A stretch of 64,000 bases of DNA, taken from positions 1 to 64,000 of the forward strand of contig JAGBMX010000033.1 of assembly GCA_017634675.1 (NCBI GenBank), in the 5' to 3' direction. The notes beneath the pieces are model-generated. The model ran no database searches. It was not told where the DNA came from and saw only the letters and a program-made list of their open reading frames with translations. Position numbers and translations under genes: made by a program. Shown piece by piece: positions 23,742 to 32,642 of the stretch. This stretch comes from Selenomonadaceae bacterium (GTDB lineage Bacteria; Bacillota; Negativicutes; Selenomonadales; Selenomonadaceae). Numbering within the stretch: the stretch's first letter is position 1; each line of letters starts with the position of its first letter.

Positions 23742-25008
23742 GACGCATTTTAAGTTTTTTTTGTCAACCGTTTTAATGCTGTTTTGCGGATTTTCGCTTA
23801 TTTTCATACATAGAAATCCTACGATAAGCAATGTGAATTATGCAGATTTTAAATATCTGCCATGGATAGCGTCTGCGCTTATTATGGCGATTATCATTGA
23901 AATAGTGGTGGTTAGGATAAAGTCTAGGCGCTGTGCTTGGATGTTTTCTTGCGCTTGTTTTTTATCTTGTCTTGGTATTTTAGCGATAGCAAGGCTTGAT
24001 TACGCTTTGACGATACCTCAAATTCGTTGGTTTATTGTAGGAATGGCGGCGTTTATCGTTGCAGTTCGCTCTGAAAAAATTTTAAGGCAAATGCTAAACT
24101 ACGAATATATTTTAGGCATTTCGTGTATAATTTTGCTTATAATTCCCCTTATTTTTGGAGTGGACATAGGCGGTAATAAAAATTGGCTGATTTTGGGTAA
24201 CTTTCGAATACAACCTTCGGAATTTGCCAAAATATTGCTGGTGTTTTTTCTTGCCGCATACTTAAGCGAGCACAGAAAAACTTTAGATTTAAGAGAAAAA
24301 CGGCTTTTGTTTTTCAAACTGCCGCCGATTCGTTTCTTAGCCCCGCTTATTGCAATTTGGGGCGCATCCCTTCTTATGTTCGTGGTGGCTAGGGATTTGG
24401 GGGCGGCTCTTATCTTTTTCGCCGTTGCGGTAGTTATGACCTACGCTGCTACGGGGAATAAATCTTACTTTATATTTGCGCTCGTTTTCTTTGTTACAGG
24501 CGCAATTATAAGTTATTACGCTTTTAATCATGTGCAAATTCGTTTCAATATTTGGCTTAACCCATGGAGCGACCCGAGGGGCGCGGCTTATCAAATAGTA
24601 GAATCCCTTTTTGCAATCGAAAATGGAAATGTGTGGGGCGCAGGATTTACCAAAGGATATCCCACATTCATCCCTGAAGTGCATACGGATTTCATATTTT
24701 CCGCAATAGCTGAAGAATTGGGGCTGGTAGGTTCAATTTCCCTCATTCTTATTTATTCTCTTTTCTTTTATCAAAGCGTTGTAATATCCTTAGCAAGCGT
24801 AAAAGAGGAGGAAATGCTCTTAATATTTGGCGCAGGAATTATGTTTTTTTTGCAGACTTTTATTATAATGGGAGGGGTTACAAAATTTTTCCCATTAACA
24901 GGGGTTACTCTTCCCTTTATGAGTTACGGCGGAAGTTCAATGGTTTCCTGTTTTATATTGCTTGGTGTGATCGTCGCTCTTTCCCGAAAGGAAAATGTCA
25001 ATGTATAA
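23734..25008 (+). CDS. SEDS-family peptidoglycan polymerase (FtsW/RodA type)
   Basis: The 424-residue integral membrane protein has about ten helices. SEDS motifs are present: GGNKNWL.LGNFRIQPSEFAK near residues 149-168, ARDLGAALIFF, and the C-terminal GVTLPFMSYGGSS. SEDS proteins polymerise glycan strands together with a class B PBP, here encoded by the overlapping next gene. FtsW and RodA cannot be separated safely from sequence alone, so no symbol is given. Confidence 0.92.
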   Translation: MNRTHFKFFLSTVLMLFCGFSLIFIHRNPTISNVNYADFKYLPWIASALIMAIIIEIVVVRIKSRRCAWMFSCACFLSCLGILAIARLDYALTIPQIRWFIVGMAAFIVAVRSEKILRQMLNYEYILGISCIILLIIPLIFGVDIGGNKNWLILGNFRIQPSEFAKILLVFFLAAYLSEHRKTLDLREKRLLFFKLPPIRFLAPLIAIWGASLLMFVVARDLGAALIFFAVAVVMTYAATGNKSYFIFALVFFVTGAIISYYAFNHVQIRFNIWLNPWSDPRGAAYQIVESLFAIENGNVWGAGFTKGYPTFIPEVHTDFIFSAIAEELGLVGSISLILIYSLFFYQSVVISLASVKEEEMLLIFGAGIMFFLQTFIIMGGVTKFFPLTGVTLPFMSYGGSSMVSCFILLGVIVALSRKENVNV

Positions 25009-26392
25009 TATCAAGCGAAATATCTTGAAGCTAACTGCGATTTTCTTTATTTTATTCGCCTTTTTTACGGCGTATGTCATATATTTGCAATTGATACAGT
25101 CTGCTTCTCACGCTCATAATCCTCTTGATTCCAGAAATTCCGTGCTGAATGACAATATTGTAAGAGGCGCAATTTATGATAATAGAGGACGAATTCTCGC
25201 AAAAAACGGCGACGATGGGGCGAGATATTATCCGTTTGGAGAGGCGATGGCTTTTGTTACGGGGTATGCAGACAAAAAAATAGGTACTGGCGGTGCGGAA
25301 AGTTATTTTAATCAGGAACTTTCGGGAAAAACAAAAGAATTGACGATGATGGGTCCTATAGGCGAACTTTTGCGGAATAATCAAGGGAATGATTTAATTC
25401 TCACCGTGGATTCTGAATGTCAACAAGCCGCATTCGATGCTCTTGAAGGCAGGAGAGGTGCCGTTGTCGCGCTTGACGCAACCACCGGTGCAATACTTGC
25501 ATTGGTTTCGTCCCCTGCATATAATCCAAACCGCATTGTAGAAGAATGGAGCGCATTAAACGAAGGAGAAGACCATCCGCTTTTAAACAGAGCAATCAAC
25601 GGGCTTTATCCGCCCGGTTCCATCATTAAACCGATGATTGTGGATATGGCTCTTGAAAACGCGGTAACAGACGAGCATGAACTATTTACTTGCGGAGGTT
25701 TTCTTGACGTAGGCGGCGGTTTTAGCATAAAGGAAGCGCATGACGGCGTTCATGGCAACTTACATTTAAAAGACGCTTTGGTAGAATCCTGCAACGTCAC
25801 TTTTGGCACTCTTGCTATTCGTCTGGGAGCGGATAATTTAGAAAAAGGTTTTAAACGTTACGGATTTTACGAACCTATAAGGGGCGAAATCTTTGAAAGC
25901 GCTTCTCATATACCCGAATTTAAAACTCTTGACAAGGGAGATATAGCTCAAATCGGTATAGGACAGAGTATGCTTTTGGTAACGCCTATAAGAATGGCGC
26001 TTATAGCTTCATCAATAGCGAACGATGGAGTTATGACGGAGCCTTATCTGTTGGAAAAAATAATTTCGTCTAAAGGAATAATTTTAAATGAACATAAAAA
26101 GAAGGAATTATCGAGAGTAATGACGAAAGAACGAGCAGGGCTTTTAAAAAATTGGATGGAAGAAGTTGTGCTTTCAGGCACAGGCAAAGCCGCAAAAGTT
26201 AGCGGCATTAGAGTCGCTGGCAAAACCGGCACCGCCGAAAACAGTTCCGACAAAGAACATTCATGGTTTATTGGTTTTGCAGAACTGGAAAAGCGAAAAA
26301 TCGCTTTCGCCATCTTAATAGAAAACGGTGGCAGCGGCGCAGATACAGCCGCTCCAATAGCTAGAAAATTAATTTTGAGTTTTGAAAAATAG
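25001..26392 (+). CDS. Class B penicillin-binding protein (transpeptidase)
   Basis: The roughly 463-residue protein has one N-terminal membrane anchor (about 8-30) and a periplasmic transpeptidase domain. The motifs are S-I-I-K in PPGSIIKPM (near residue 205), SCN (near 264) and KTGTAE (near 407). It is shorter than PBP2/PBP3 of E. coli and resembles PbpA of the ftsW-pbpA-pknB clusters. ATG 25001 lies nine bases after AAAGG; ATG 24995 is possible. It partners the SEDS protein encoded just upstream. Confidence 0.92.
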   Translation: MYNIKRNILKLTAIFFILFAFFTAYVIYLQLIQSASHAHNPLDSRNSVLNDNIVRGAIYDNRGRILAKNGDDGARYYPFGEAMAFVTGYADKKIGTGGAESYFNQELSGKTKELTMMGPIGELLRNNQGNDLILTVDSECQQAAFDALEGRRGAVVALDATTGAILALVSSPAYNPNRIVEEWSALNEGEDHPLLNRAINGLYPPGSIIKPMIVDMALENAVTDEHELFTCGGFLDVGGGFSIKEAHDGVHGNLHLKDALVESCNVTFGTLAIRLGADNLEKGFKRYGFYEPIRGEIFESASHIPEFKTLDKGDIAQIGIGQSMLLVTPIRMALIASSIANDGVMTEPYLLEKIISSKGIILNEHKKKELSRVMTKERAGLLKNWMEEVVLSGTGKAAKVSGIRVAGKTGTAENSSDKEHSWFIGFAELEKRKIAFAILIENGGSGADTAAPIARKLILSFEK

Positions 26393-26433
26393 TTGGGGCT
26401 TAGTGTGTAGTTTAAAAATAGTGTCTAAACCAG

Positions 26434-26519
26434 TTAATAAAGTTTTTTCTTTTCTCTTTTTCTTTGTTGCTTTCTTTTTCTCACTTCTTTTTTACAAAAA
26501 AGAAATGAGAAAAAGAAAG
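26434..26519 (+). repeat. Polypyrimidine/polypurine palindrome, copy 7
   Basis: A leader is followed by 24-bp arms with one mismatch (26470-26493 and 26496-26519) around AC. The arms carry TCAC/ATGA-type changes not seen in other copies, mostly compensated on the other arm. It lies just upstream of the AAGGAGGTG ribosome site of pknB. Confidence 0.83.
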
Positions 26520-26544
26520 TAAAGAACTGACAAGGAGGTGCCGC

Positions 26545-28323
26545 GTGACTAATCAAGTTTTAAAGAACAGATATTTGTTGGAGGAAAAGATAGGCAGCGG
26601 CGGGATGGCCGATGTGTATCTTGCGGAAGATAAGCTGCTTCATAGGAAGGTCGCCGTAAAGATACTGCATGAGGAGTATTGGAAAGACGCAGAGTTTGTG
26701 GGTAAATTCCACAAGGAAGCCGAGGCGGCGGCGCGGCTTTCGCATCCGAATATCGTAAATATTTACGATGTAGGTAAGGAAAATGATGCGCATTATATAG
26801 TAATGGAATATGTGGCGGGCAATACGCTTAAATCTCTTATAAAAGAGAAAGGTCGGCTCTCTGTAGCTGAAGCGGTGCATATTGCAAGAGAAATTGCCGA
26901 AGCCCTGTCGCAAGCGCATTCGGAGGGTATTGTACATTGTGATATAAAGCCGCATAACATCTTAATGATGGAAAACGGTCACGCAAAGATAGCTGATTTT
27001 GGAATTGCAAGAGCCGTAACGGAATCAACGCTGACTTACGGTGGAAATATAGTGGGTTCGGTGCATTATTTTTCGCCGGAACAGGCGAAAGGGACTTATA
27101 TAACGCCAAAATCGGATATTTATTCCCTTGGGATTATCATGTATGAGATGATAACGGGAACTTTGCCTTTTACGGGGGATACTCCGGTAGCTATCGCCAT
27201 GAAACATCTTTCCGATTCTCCTCAGCCTTTAAGGTCTTTTGATAAGGATATACCGCCCATTGTGGAAAAAATTGTGATGCGGGCTATAGAAAAAGACCCA
27301 AATATGCGCCCCACAAGCGCAGAGCTAATGAGGGAACTTCAGGAAGCTGAACACATTTTGCATGGAGGTATTTCCGGTGGTATAGTTGATCCTTACGCCA
27401 CAAGGATTATGCCTAAGTTTGATGATTTAGATAATACTTACGGCGGACGAGATATTAAGAAAAATAAAAAAGACACGGATTCGATTTTTCATTCTAAACT
27501 TTTTATCGCCGTGCTTGTAGCAATACTTGCCATGGGTTTTTTCGTAGGTGCGTTTATATCTTACGGTAAATTTTGGAGCGCAGAGGAAGTAAATGTGCCA
27601 AATGTGGTGGGTAAACAGATGACTTTAGCCAGACAGATATTGGAGGATGCTCATCTAAGGGTGAATGTGGCGGAAACTTACGACGCATCTGTTCCGGCGG
27701 GGGAAGTGGTATCTCAATCGCCGGAAGCGGGCGCTAGGGTAAAAAGTGATCGACTTGTCAGTATTTATGTAAGCAAGGGTGGCGAATCTTTGGAACTTCC
27801 GGATTTAAAAGGGTTAAGTCGCACCGCTGCAGAAAATAGATTGAAGAAAATGGGGCTTTCTGTAGGGGTTATTGACGAAAAAGTTTCCAAAGAGGAAGCG
27901 GGAACTGTTTTGCTTACCGACCCGCCTGCGCGTACTAAGATACAAAAAGGCATGGTAATAGATTTAGTTATCTCAAAGGGAGAACAGAAAAAAAGAGTAA
28001 CTGTGCCAAACGTCACAGGCGCAACTTTGGAAGCTGCGACTGAAAGCATTAAAAATAAAGGATTGTCGGTAGGACGAGTTACAAAAGAAAAGAGTAAGGA
28101 ACGAGCGGGTACGGTAATCGCTCAAACTCCGGCGCAAGGCGAGGTTGAAGAAGGTTCTTCGGTTGATTTAACAATAGCGGAAAAAGATTCAGGCGCTTCG
28201 ACGGATTCCAATGAAACGAAGAATTCCAACGAATCAAAACCTGCTGCGGATGAGAAGAAAGAAAACGATACCCCCGTAAAAATACCGCCCGCTAAAGGAA
28301 GCGACGAAGGTAAGAGTCAATGA
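26545..28323 (+). CDS. pknB: Serine/threonine protein kinase with PASTA repeats
   Basis: PknB-type kinases sense muropeptides or lipid II and control wall growth. The 592 residues contain a kinase domain (about 8-270; GSGGMADVYLAED glycine loop, catalytic Asp in VHCDIKPHNIL near 134, DFGIARA near 152). One membrane helix follows (about 319-341), then three PASTA repeats (about 351-411, 412-478, 484-550), each with a VPNV/LPDL start and a VI(D)LxIS-type end. The tail is low-complexity Ser/Asn/Lys-rich. HCD replaces the usual HRD. The GTG start has AAGGAGGTG six bases upstream. Confidence 0.96.
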   Translation: MTNQVLKNRYLLEEKIGSGGMADVYLAEDKLLHRKVAVKILHEEYWKDAEFVGKFHKEAEAAARLSHPNIVNIYDVGKENDAHYIVMEYVAGNTLKSLIKEKGRLSVAEAVHIAREIAEALSQAHSEGIVHCDIKPHNILMMENGHAKIADFGIARAVTESTLTYGGNIVGSVHYFSPEQAKGTYITPKSDIYSLGIIMYEMITGTLPFTGDTPVAIAMKHLSDSPQPLRSFDKDIPPIVEKIVMRAIEKDPNMRPTSAELMRELQEAEHILHGGISGGIVDPYATRIMPKFDDLDNTYGGRDIKKNKKDTDSIFHSKLFIAVLVAILAMGFFVGAFISYGKFWSAEEVNVPNVVGKQMTLARQILEDAHLRVNVAETYDASVPAGEVVSQSPEAGARVKSDRLVSIYVSKGGESLELPDLKGLSRTAAENRLKKMGLSVGVIDEKVSKEEAGTVLLTDPPARTKIQKGMVIDLVISKGEQKKRVTVPNVTGATLEAATESIKNKGLSVGRVTKEKSKERAGTVIAQTPAQGEVEEGSSVDLTIAEKDSGASTDSNETKNSNESKPAADEKKENDTPVKIPPAKGSDEGKSQ

Positions 28324-29162
28324 AGGGCAGGATTATCCGCGCTCAAAACAGTTTTTTCTATGTAAAAACCGATGATGGGGTTTTTGAAACAAAACTTCGG
28401 GGGAAGATGAAACAATCCGACGAAGTTTTGATGGGGGATTATGTAGAATTTACGCCCTTATCGAAAGATAGTGGCGTAATAGAAAATGTTGAAACGAGAA
28501 AAAATTATTTGATGCGCCCGAAGGTGGCAAACGTTGACGCATTTTGCGTTGTTTTCGCCGTAAAATCCCCCGATCCTCATCCTCTTTTGATTACAAGGTT
28601 TTTAGTGTTGGGGGAATTTTCCCGTATACCCGAAATTTTTATATGCGCAAACAAATCTGATTTAGCAACGTGTGAAATGTTTCTTCCGTTTATAAAAGCA
28701 GGGTATGAGGTGGTTTTTACTTCTGCTGAAAATAAAGAAGGAATAGAAGCATTACGAAAAAAGTTGCGAAATAAAACCACGGTATTTGCAGGGTCGTCGG
28801 GAGTCGGCAAGTCTTCCTTGTTAAACGCCGTTGACGAAACTTTTAAGAGAACGACGGGAAACGTAAGCGAGAAGATAAAAAGGGGAAAGCATACCACAAG
28901 ATACGCCGAGTTTTTACCGTTTGAAAACGGATATATAGTCGATACCCCGGGGTTTAGTTCCGTTGATTTGAATTTTATAAAAAATGTTGAGCTGGATACA
29001 TATTTTAAGGAATTCATACCATTTTTGGGGAAATGCTATTTTTCGCCTTGCAGTCACAGTCACGAGCCGAAATGCGCCGTAAAAGAAGCTGTTAAAGAGG
29101 GTAAAATTCAAGGCGAGCGATACGACGCTTATTTAAAATTATTGGAGGAGATTGATTCATGA
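28320..29162 (+). CDS. rsgA: Small ribosomal subunit biogenesis GTPase RsgA
   Basis: A circularly permuted GTPase acting late in 30S assembly. The 280 residues comprise an N-terminal OB fold, a permuted GTPase (CANKSDL, then GSSGVGKSSLLN near 160, then DTPGF near 204) and a C-terminal zinc finger (CYFSPCSHSHEPKC). It overlaps pknB and rpe by four bases each (ATGA), the usual pknB-rsgA-rpe order in Bacillota. Confidence 0.96.
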   Translation: MKGRIIRAQNSFFYVKTDDGVFETKLRGKMKQSDEVLMGDYVEFTPLSKDSGVIENVETRKNYLMRPKVANVDAFCVVFAVKSPDPHPLLITRFLVLGEFSRIPEIFICANKSDLATCEMFLPFIKAGYEVVFTSAENKEGIEALRKKLRNKTTVFAGSSGVGKSSLLNAVDETFKRTTGNVSEKIKRGKHTTRYAEFLPFENGYIVDTPGFSSVDLNFIKNVELDTYFKEFIPFLGKCYFSPCSHSHEPKCAVKEAVKEGKIQGERYDAYLKLLEEIDS

Positions 29163-29806
29163 TAAAAATTGCGCCTTCGATATTGTCTGCGGATTTTTCA
29201 ATGCTTGCAGACGAGATAAAAAGGGTGGAGGATGCGGGAGCGGATTATATCCATATCGACGTTATGGACGGGACGTTCGTGCCCAATATCACCTTAGGTT
29301 CTCCCGTGGTAAAGAGTCTTAGGAAAACGAGCAAGTCAATTTTTGACGTTCATCTTATGGTAGAACATCCAGAGACGCAAATCGACGCTTTCGCGAAGGC
29401 GGGAGCGGATATAATCACCTTTCATATCGAAGCCGCCAAACACGCTCACAGAATAATTCAGCAAATTCAATCTTACGGCATAAAAGCGGGGGTTGCGCTT
29501 AATCCTGCGACTCCTTTGGTTATGCTTGAGGAAATTTTGTCTGATATTGATATGGCGCTCTTAATGACGGTTAATCCGGGTTTTGGCGGGCAAAAATTTA
29601 TCGACTCCATGCTTGAAAAAATCGCTATCTTGCGTCATACCATTGAAGATAACGAATTTGAATTCGATATAGAAGTAGACGGCGGTATAAACGATAAAAC
29701 CGCGCCACTTGTCATTGAAGCGGGAGCGAATGTTTTAGTAGCGGGGTCATACGTTTATAGCGCAGATGATGTAAATGAAGCAGTAAAACTTTTGAGAAAG
29801 GAATAG
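29159..29806 (+). CDS. rpe: Ribulose-phosphate 3-epimerase
   Basis: A pentose phosphate pathway TIM-barrel epimerase (ribulose-5-P to xylulose-5-P). The 215 residues begin with the typical IKIAPSILSADF. The catalytic Asp residues lie in HIDVMDGTFVPN (near 34-45) and EVDGGIN (near 174). Other signatures are DVHLMVEHP and MTVNPGFGGQ. Confidence 0.97.
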   Translation: MIKIAPSILSADFSMLADEIKRVEDAGADYIHIDVMDGTFVPNITLGSPVVKSLRKTSKSIFDVHLMVEHPETQIDAFAKAGADIITFHIEAAKHAHRIIQQIQSYGIKAGVALNPATPLVMLEEILSDIDMALLMTVNPGFGGQKFIDSMLEKIAILRHTIEDNEFEFDIEVDGGINDKTAPLVIEAGANVLVAGSYVYSADDVNEAVKLLRKE

Positions 29807-29813
29807 AATTTAA

Positions 29814-30491
29814 ATGGAAAAAGCGGTTGTGCTGTTATCGGGCGGGCTTGATTCGGCTACTTGTTTAGCCATCGCCAAATCCGAAGGTTTTGAGGTTTAT
29901 CCCATAAGTTTCGATTATAACCAAAGGCATAATATTGAACTTGAGTCGGCAAAAAAAATAGCCGAGTTTTTCGGCGTAAAGAAACATACCATCATTAAAA
30001 CAAACATGGATGCAATCGGCGGTTCGGCTTTAACCGACAACAACATAGCCGTTCCCGAAGGCGTGTTAAACCATGATGAAAACGATGTGCCTATAACTTA
30101 TGTGCCCGCAAGAAATCTTATTTTCTTAAGCCACGCTTTAGCTCTTGCGGAAGTAATAGGCGCAGGGCATATTTATATTGGGGTAAACGCCGTTGACTAT
30201 TCTGGCTATCCCGATTGCAGGCCCGAGTTTATCGGAAAATTTGAAGCGTTGGCGAACGTAGCCACCAAAGCTACGGCTGCGGAGCATAAAAAAATAGCAA
30301 TCGAAACTCCCCTTCAACATCTCTCCAAAAAAGAAATTATCCTGCTCGCAAAAAAACTAAACGTACCCCTTGAACTGACTCGCAGTTGTTACGCCGGCAA
30401 AGAAAAGGCCTGCGGCGTGTGCGAGAGTTGTAAATTAAGACTAAAGGGCTTCAAAGAAGCAGGTTTAGTCGACCCTATCGAATACGCTTAG
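29814..30491 (+). CDS. queC: 7-cyano-7-deazaguanine synthase
   Basis: It converts 7-carboxy-7-deazaguanine to preQ0 with ATP and ammonia, for queuosine. The 225 residues start with the PP-loop LSGGLDSATCLA (near 8-19). The C-terminal zinc site has four Cys in CYAGKEKACGVCESCK. folE2, 300 bases downstream, makes the first intermediate of the same route; queD and queE are not in the window. Confidence 0.95.
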   Translation: MEKAVVLLSGGLDSATCLAIAKSEGFEVYPISFDYNQRHNIELESAKKIAEFFGVKKHTIIKTNMDAIGGSALTDNNIAVPEGVLNHDENDVPITYVPARNLIFLSHALALAEVIGAGHIYIGVNAVDYSGYPDCRPEFIGKFEALANVATKATAAEHKKIAIETPLQHLSKKEIILLAKKLNVPLELTRSCYAGKEKACGVCESCKLRLKGFKEAGLVDPIEYA

Positions 30492-30533
30492 TTGGGGCTT
30501 CGCCCCAAACCCCACAAGGGGCGCTGCCCCTTG
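30492..30533. repeat. Paired GC-rich hairpins after queC
   Basis: Two perfect small hairpins stand in tandem, TTGGGGC/GCCCCAA (30492-30508, TTC loop) and CAAGGGGC/GCCCCTTG (30515-30533, GCT loop). No T-run follows, so this is not a normal intrinsic terminator. The GC-rich pattern differs from the surrounding AT-rich spacer and looks like a small interspersed repeat. Between here and the palindrome at 30613 nothing else is seen. Confidence 0.55.
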
Positions 30534-30612
30534 ACCCCGCCAAAGAAGCTTCGCCCCTCGCTCCCATTTTATGGGGTTAGGAGTAAAATTTTTATATTGA
30601 GCCAAAACCAGT

Positions 30613-30761
30613 TATTAAAGTTTTTTCTTTCTCTTTTTTCTTTGCTTCTTTCTTTTTTCTCTTAGCTACGCTTCGCTACGCATATAAAATTCGCTAAGTG
30701 CTAAAGCACAAAGCGAATCTAATATCTTTTTTACAAAAAAGAAAGAGAAAAAAGAAAGAAG
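30613..30761 (+). repeat. Polypyrimidine/polypurine palindrome, copy 8, interrupted by 61 bp
   Basis: The leader and the left arm match copy 6 up to CTCTT (30663). The sequence then breaks into 61 unrelated bases (30664-30724) and resumes with TCTTTTTTAC and the complete purine arm (to 30761). The insert has its own stem, TTCGCT..GTGC/GCAC..AGCGAA. Removing the insert restores a perfect palindrome like copy 6. Confidence 0.85.
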
Positions 30762-30789
30762 GAAACTGAGAATTTATGAGGTAGTTAAA

Positions 30790-31581
30790 GTGAAAGATGT
30801 TCAAAGCGAGAGGGACGAGAGGGGAATAGACATTCAGCGGGTTGGTGTTAATCATGTTGCGCTGCCTTTTTTGATAAAGGAAAAGGGCGAAGGGTTTCAG
30901 CAGGTATTGGCTGATATTTGCTTTGCAGTGTCGTTGCCGAAGGAATATAAAGGAACACATATGAGCAGGTTCTTGGAGATATTGGAACCTTGGAGTAAGA
31001 AGCCTATCGCGGAAGAAGAAATGGAAAAGATGCTTGGTAACGCTATGGAGTATTTGCAGGCAGAATCGGCAAGCATAAGAATTTCGTTTACTTATTTCGT
31101 GGAGAAAATCGCGCCGATTAGCTTGTCTCATTCGCTTTTAAATTACGATGTTTTTTTCGAAGGTGAAAAGAAAATAGCGGAACCTATGGATTTTACGCTT
31201 GGTTTAAGCGTCCCTTTTACGTCGCTTTGTCCATGCAGTAAAGAGATTTCAAGATACGGCGCGCATAATCAACGCTCCGTATGTCATGTGACAATTAGGT
31301 TTAAACGGGGTTATCCCTGCATATGGATAGAGGATTTGGCGGATATTTTAGAAAAAAACGCTTCGGCTCCTATTTATCCTCTTTTAAAACGGGAAGACGA
31401 AAAGTTTGTAACGGAAAAAGCTTATGAAAACCCAAAGTTTGTTGAAGATATTTTGAGGGATAATGTTATAGAACTGAGAAAACTTGAAGGCGTGCATTAT
31501 TTTTCTATTGAATGTGAAAATTTCGAATCAATACATAATCATAATGCTTATGCTGCTCACGAGGAATGGGTGAATGAATAA
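30790..31581 (+). CDS. folE2: GTP cyclohydrolase FolE2 (type IB)
   Basis: A metal-dependent enzyme that turns GTP into 7,8-dihydroneopterin triphosphate for folate and queuosine. The 263 residues begin with the family's DERGIDIQRVGV segment. They contain the SLCPCSKEISRYGAHNQRS active-site region with its Cys (near 145) and the FSIECENFESIHNHNAYA end. The GTG start follows GAGGT by seven bases. It probably supplies the same pathway as queC. It overlaps the next gene by eight bases. Confidence 0.94.
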   Translation: MKDVQSERDERGIDIQRVGVNHVALPFLIKEKGEGFQQVLADICFAVSLPKEYKGTHMSRFLEILEPWSKKPIAEEEMEKMLGNAMEYLQAESASIRISFTYFVEKIAPISLSHSLLNYDVFFEGEKKIAEPMDFTLGLSVPFTSLCPCSKEISRYGAHNQRSVCHVTIRFKRGYPCIWIEDLADILEKNASAPIYPLLKREDEKFVTEKAYENPKFVEDILRDNVIELRKLEGVHYFSIECENFESIHNHNAYAAHEEWVNE

Positions 31582-32587
31582 ATTTTATCGAAAACTTATT
31601 CTTTTGGTTCTGTTTGTATTTGCCATATCTTTTGCCGTAATTTATACGACTGTTGATATTCATACATTGTCAAATCTCACACAATTTCATACATGGTCGC
31701 TTTTTCTGGCGATTTTTGCCGCGCTTCTCGGGATGTTTTTCGATGGAAGTCGGCTTATGCACTTGGTGAAAATTTCGGGTGAAAAAATCACTCTTTATCA
31801 AGCTGTACAGGTCATATTCGGAAATTATTTTTTGGCGCTTTTAACGCCGGGCGCAACAGGGGGCGCAGTGGCGCAGCTTATGTTTTTGCGTCGCGCGGGG
31901 GTGTCTACGGGGAAAGCGGCGGTTTTAGTCGTGGTCAGAATGTTGGGCTCGATTTTTTTTCTTGCTCTTTGCTTGCCTTTTTTGTTTTTGCACGATACGG
32001 GAATAATCCCCGGCATACAAAACGAAGTTTTGATGAGCGTGACTTTTGCGGGAATTTTAGCTATTGTGTGGTGTATATGGGGAGTAAAAAGGGGCTATTT
32101 GGATTATACGATAATACGAATTTCTAAATTCTTTAACATAAAGAGAAGACGGCGCATTTTTGCGTTTTACCGCGAGACGAAACGCGCTATAGACCTTTTA
32201 TTTCACGCGCCTAAAGCTATGTTTGTGTTTTTTATAGAGTCAGGCTTAAATCTTCTGTGCCTATACGCCATAGTTCCTGCGCTTTTGTTGGGATTAGGAG
32301 TAACCGATGCGGATTGGTACACGGTTATGGGGCGTATGATATTTTTAAATTTCATACTGTATTTTACGCCGACCCCCGGGGGATCTGGCGTTGCGGAGGG
32401 CGGATTTGTATTTCTGTTTTCCGATTTTGTCCCATTGGGAATGGTTGGCATAATAGCGGTTACTTGGCGGCTTATTGCCGAGTATCTGCCTTTTTTCATA
32501 GGTTTTTACTTTACGATAAAAATCTTCGGACACGACTTTTTGGCAAAACATTCCGAGACTGCGAAGGAATTTGAAGAGTCAAATTAA
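31574..32587 (+). CDS. Flippase-like membrane protein (UPF0104/LPG synthase TM domain)
   Basis: The 337-residue protein has about eight membrane helices and the lysylphosphatidylglycerol-synthase transmembrane family signature. Features are GNYFLALLTPGATGGAVAQ near residue 88 and a second TPTPGGSGVAEGG near 265. The C-terminal aminoacyl-transferase domain of MprF is absent, so it is likely a lipid-handling flippase-type protein, not an aminoacylating enzyme. The substrate is unknown. It overlaps folE2, but a functional link is not evident. Confidence 0.8.
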   Translation: MNKFYRKLILLVLFVFAISFAVIYTTVDIHTLSNLTQFHTWSLFLAIFAALLGMFFDGSRLMHLVKISGEKITLYQAVQVIFGNYFLALLTPGATGGAVAQLMFLRRAGVSTGKAAVLVVVRMLGSIFFLALCLPFLFLHDTGIIPGIQNEVLMSVTFAGILAIVWCIWGVKRGYLDYTIIRISKFFNIKRRRRIFAFYRETKRAIDLLFHAPKAMFVFFIESGLNLLCLYAIVPALLLGLGVTDADWYTVMGRMIFLNFILYFTPTPGGSGVAEGGFVFLFSDFVPLGMVGIIAVTWRLIAEYLPFFIGFYFTIKIFGHDFLAKHSETAKEFEESN

Positions 32588-32642
32588 AAAATTCTTTCTT
32601 TCCTCAATTACTTTATTAAAAGAGTGAAAGAAAGAATTTTTT
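32586..32642. terminator. Bidirectional terminator
   Basis: A 17-bp stem AAAAAATTCTTTCTTTC/GAAAGAAAGAATTTTTT encloses a 23-base loop, between the convergent flippase-like gene and the DUF445 gene. The A-run and T-run make it usable on both strands. Confidence 0.8.
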
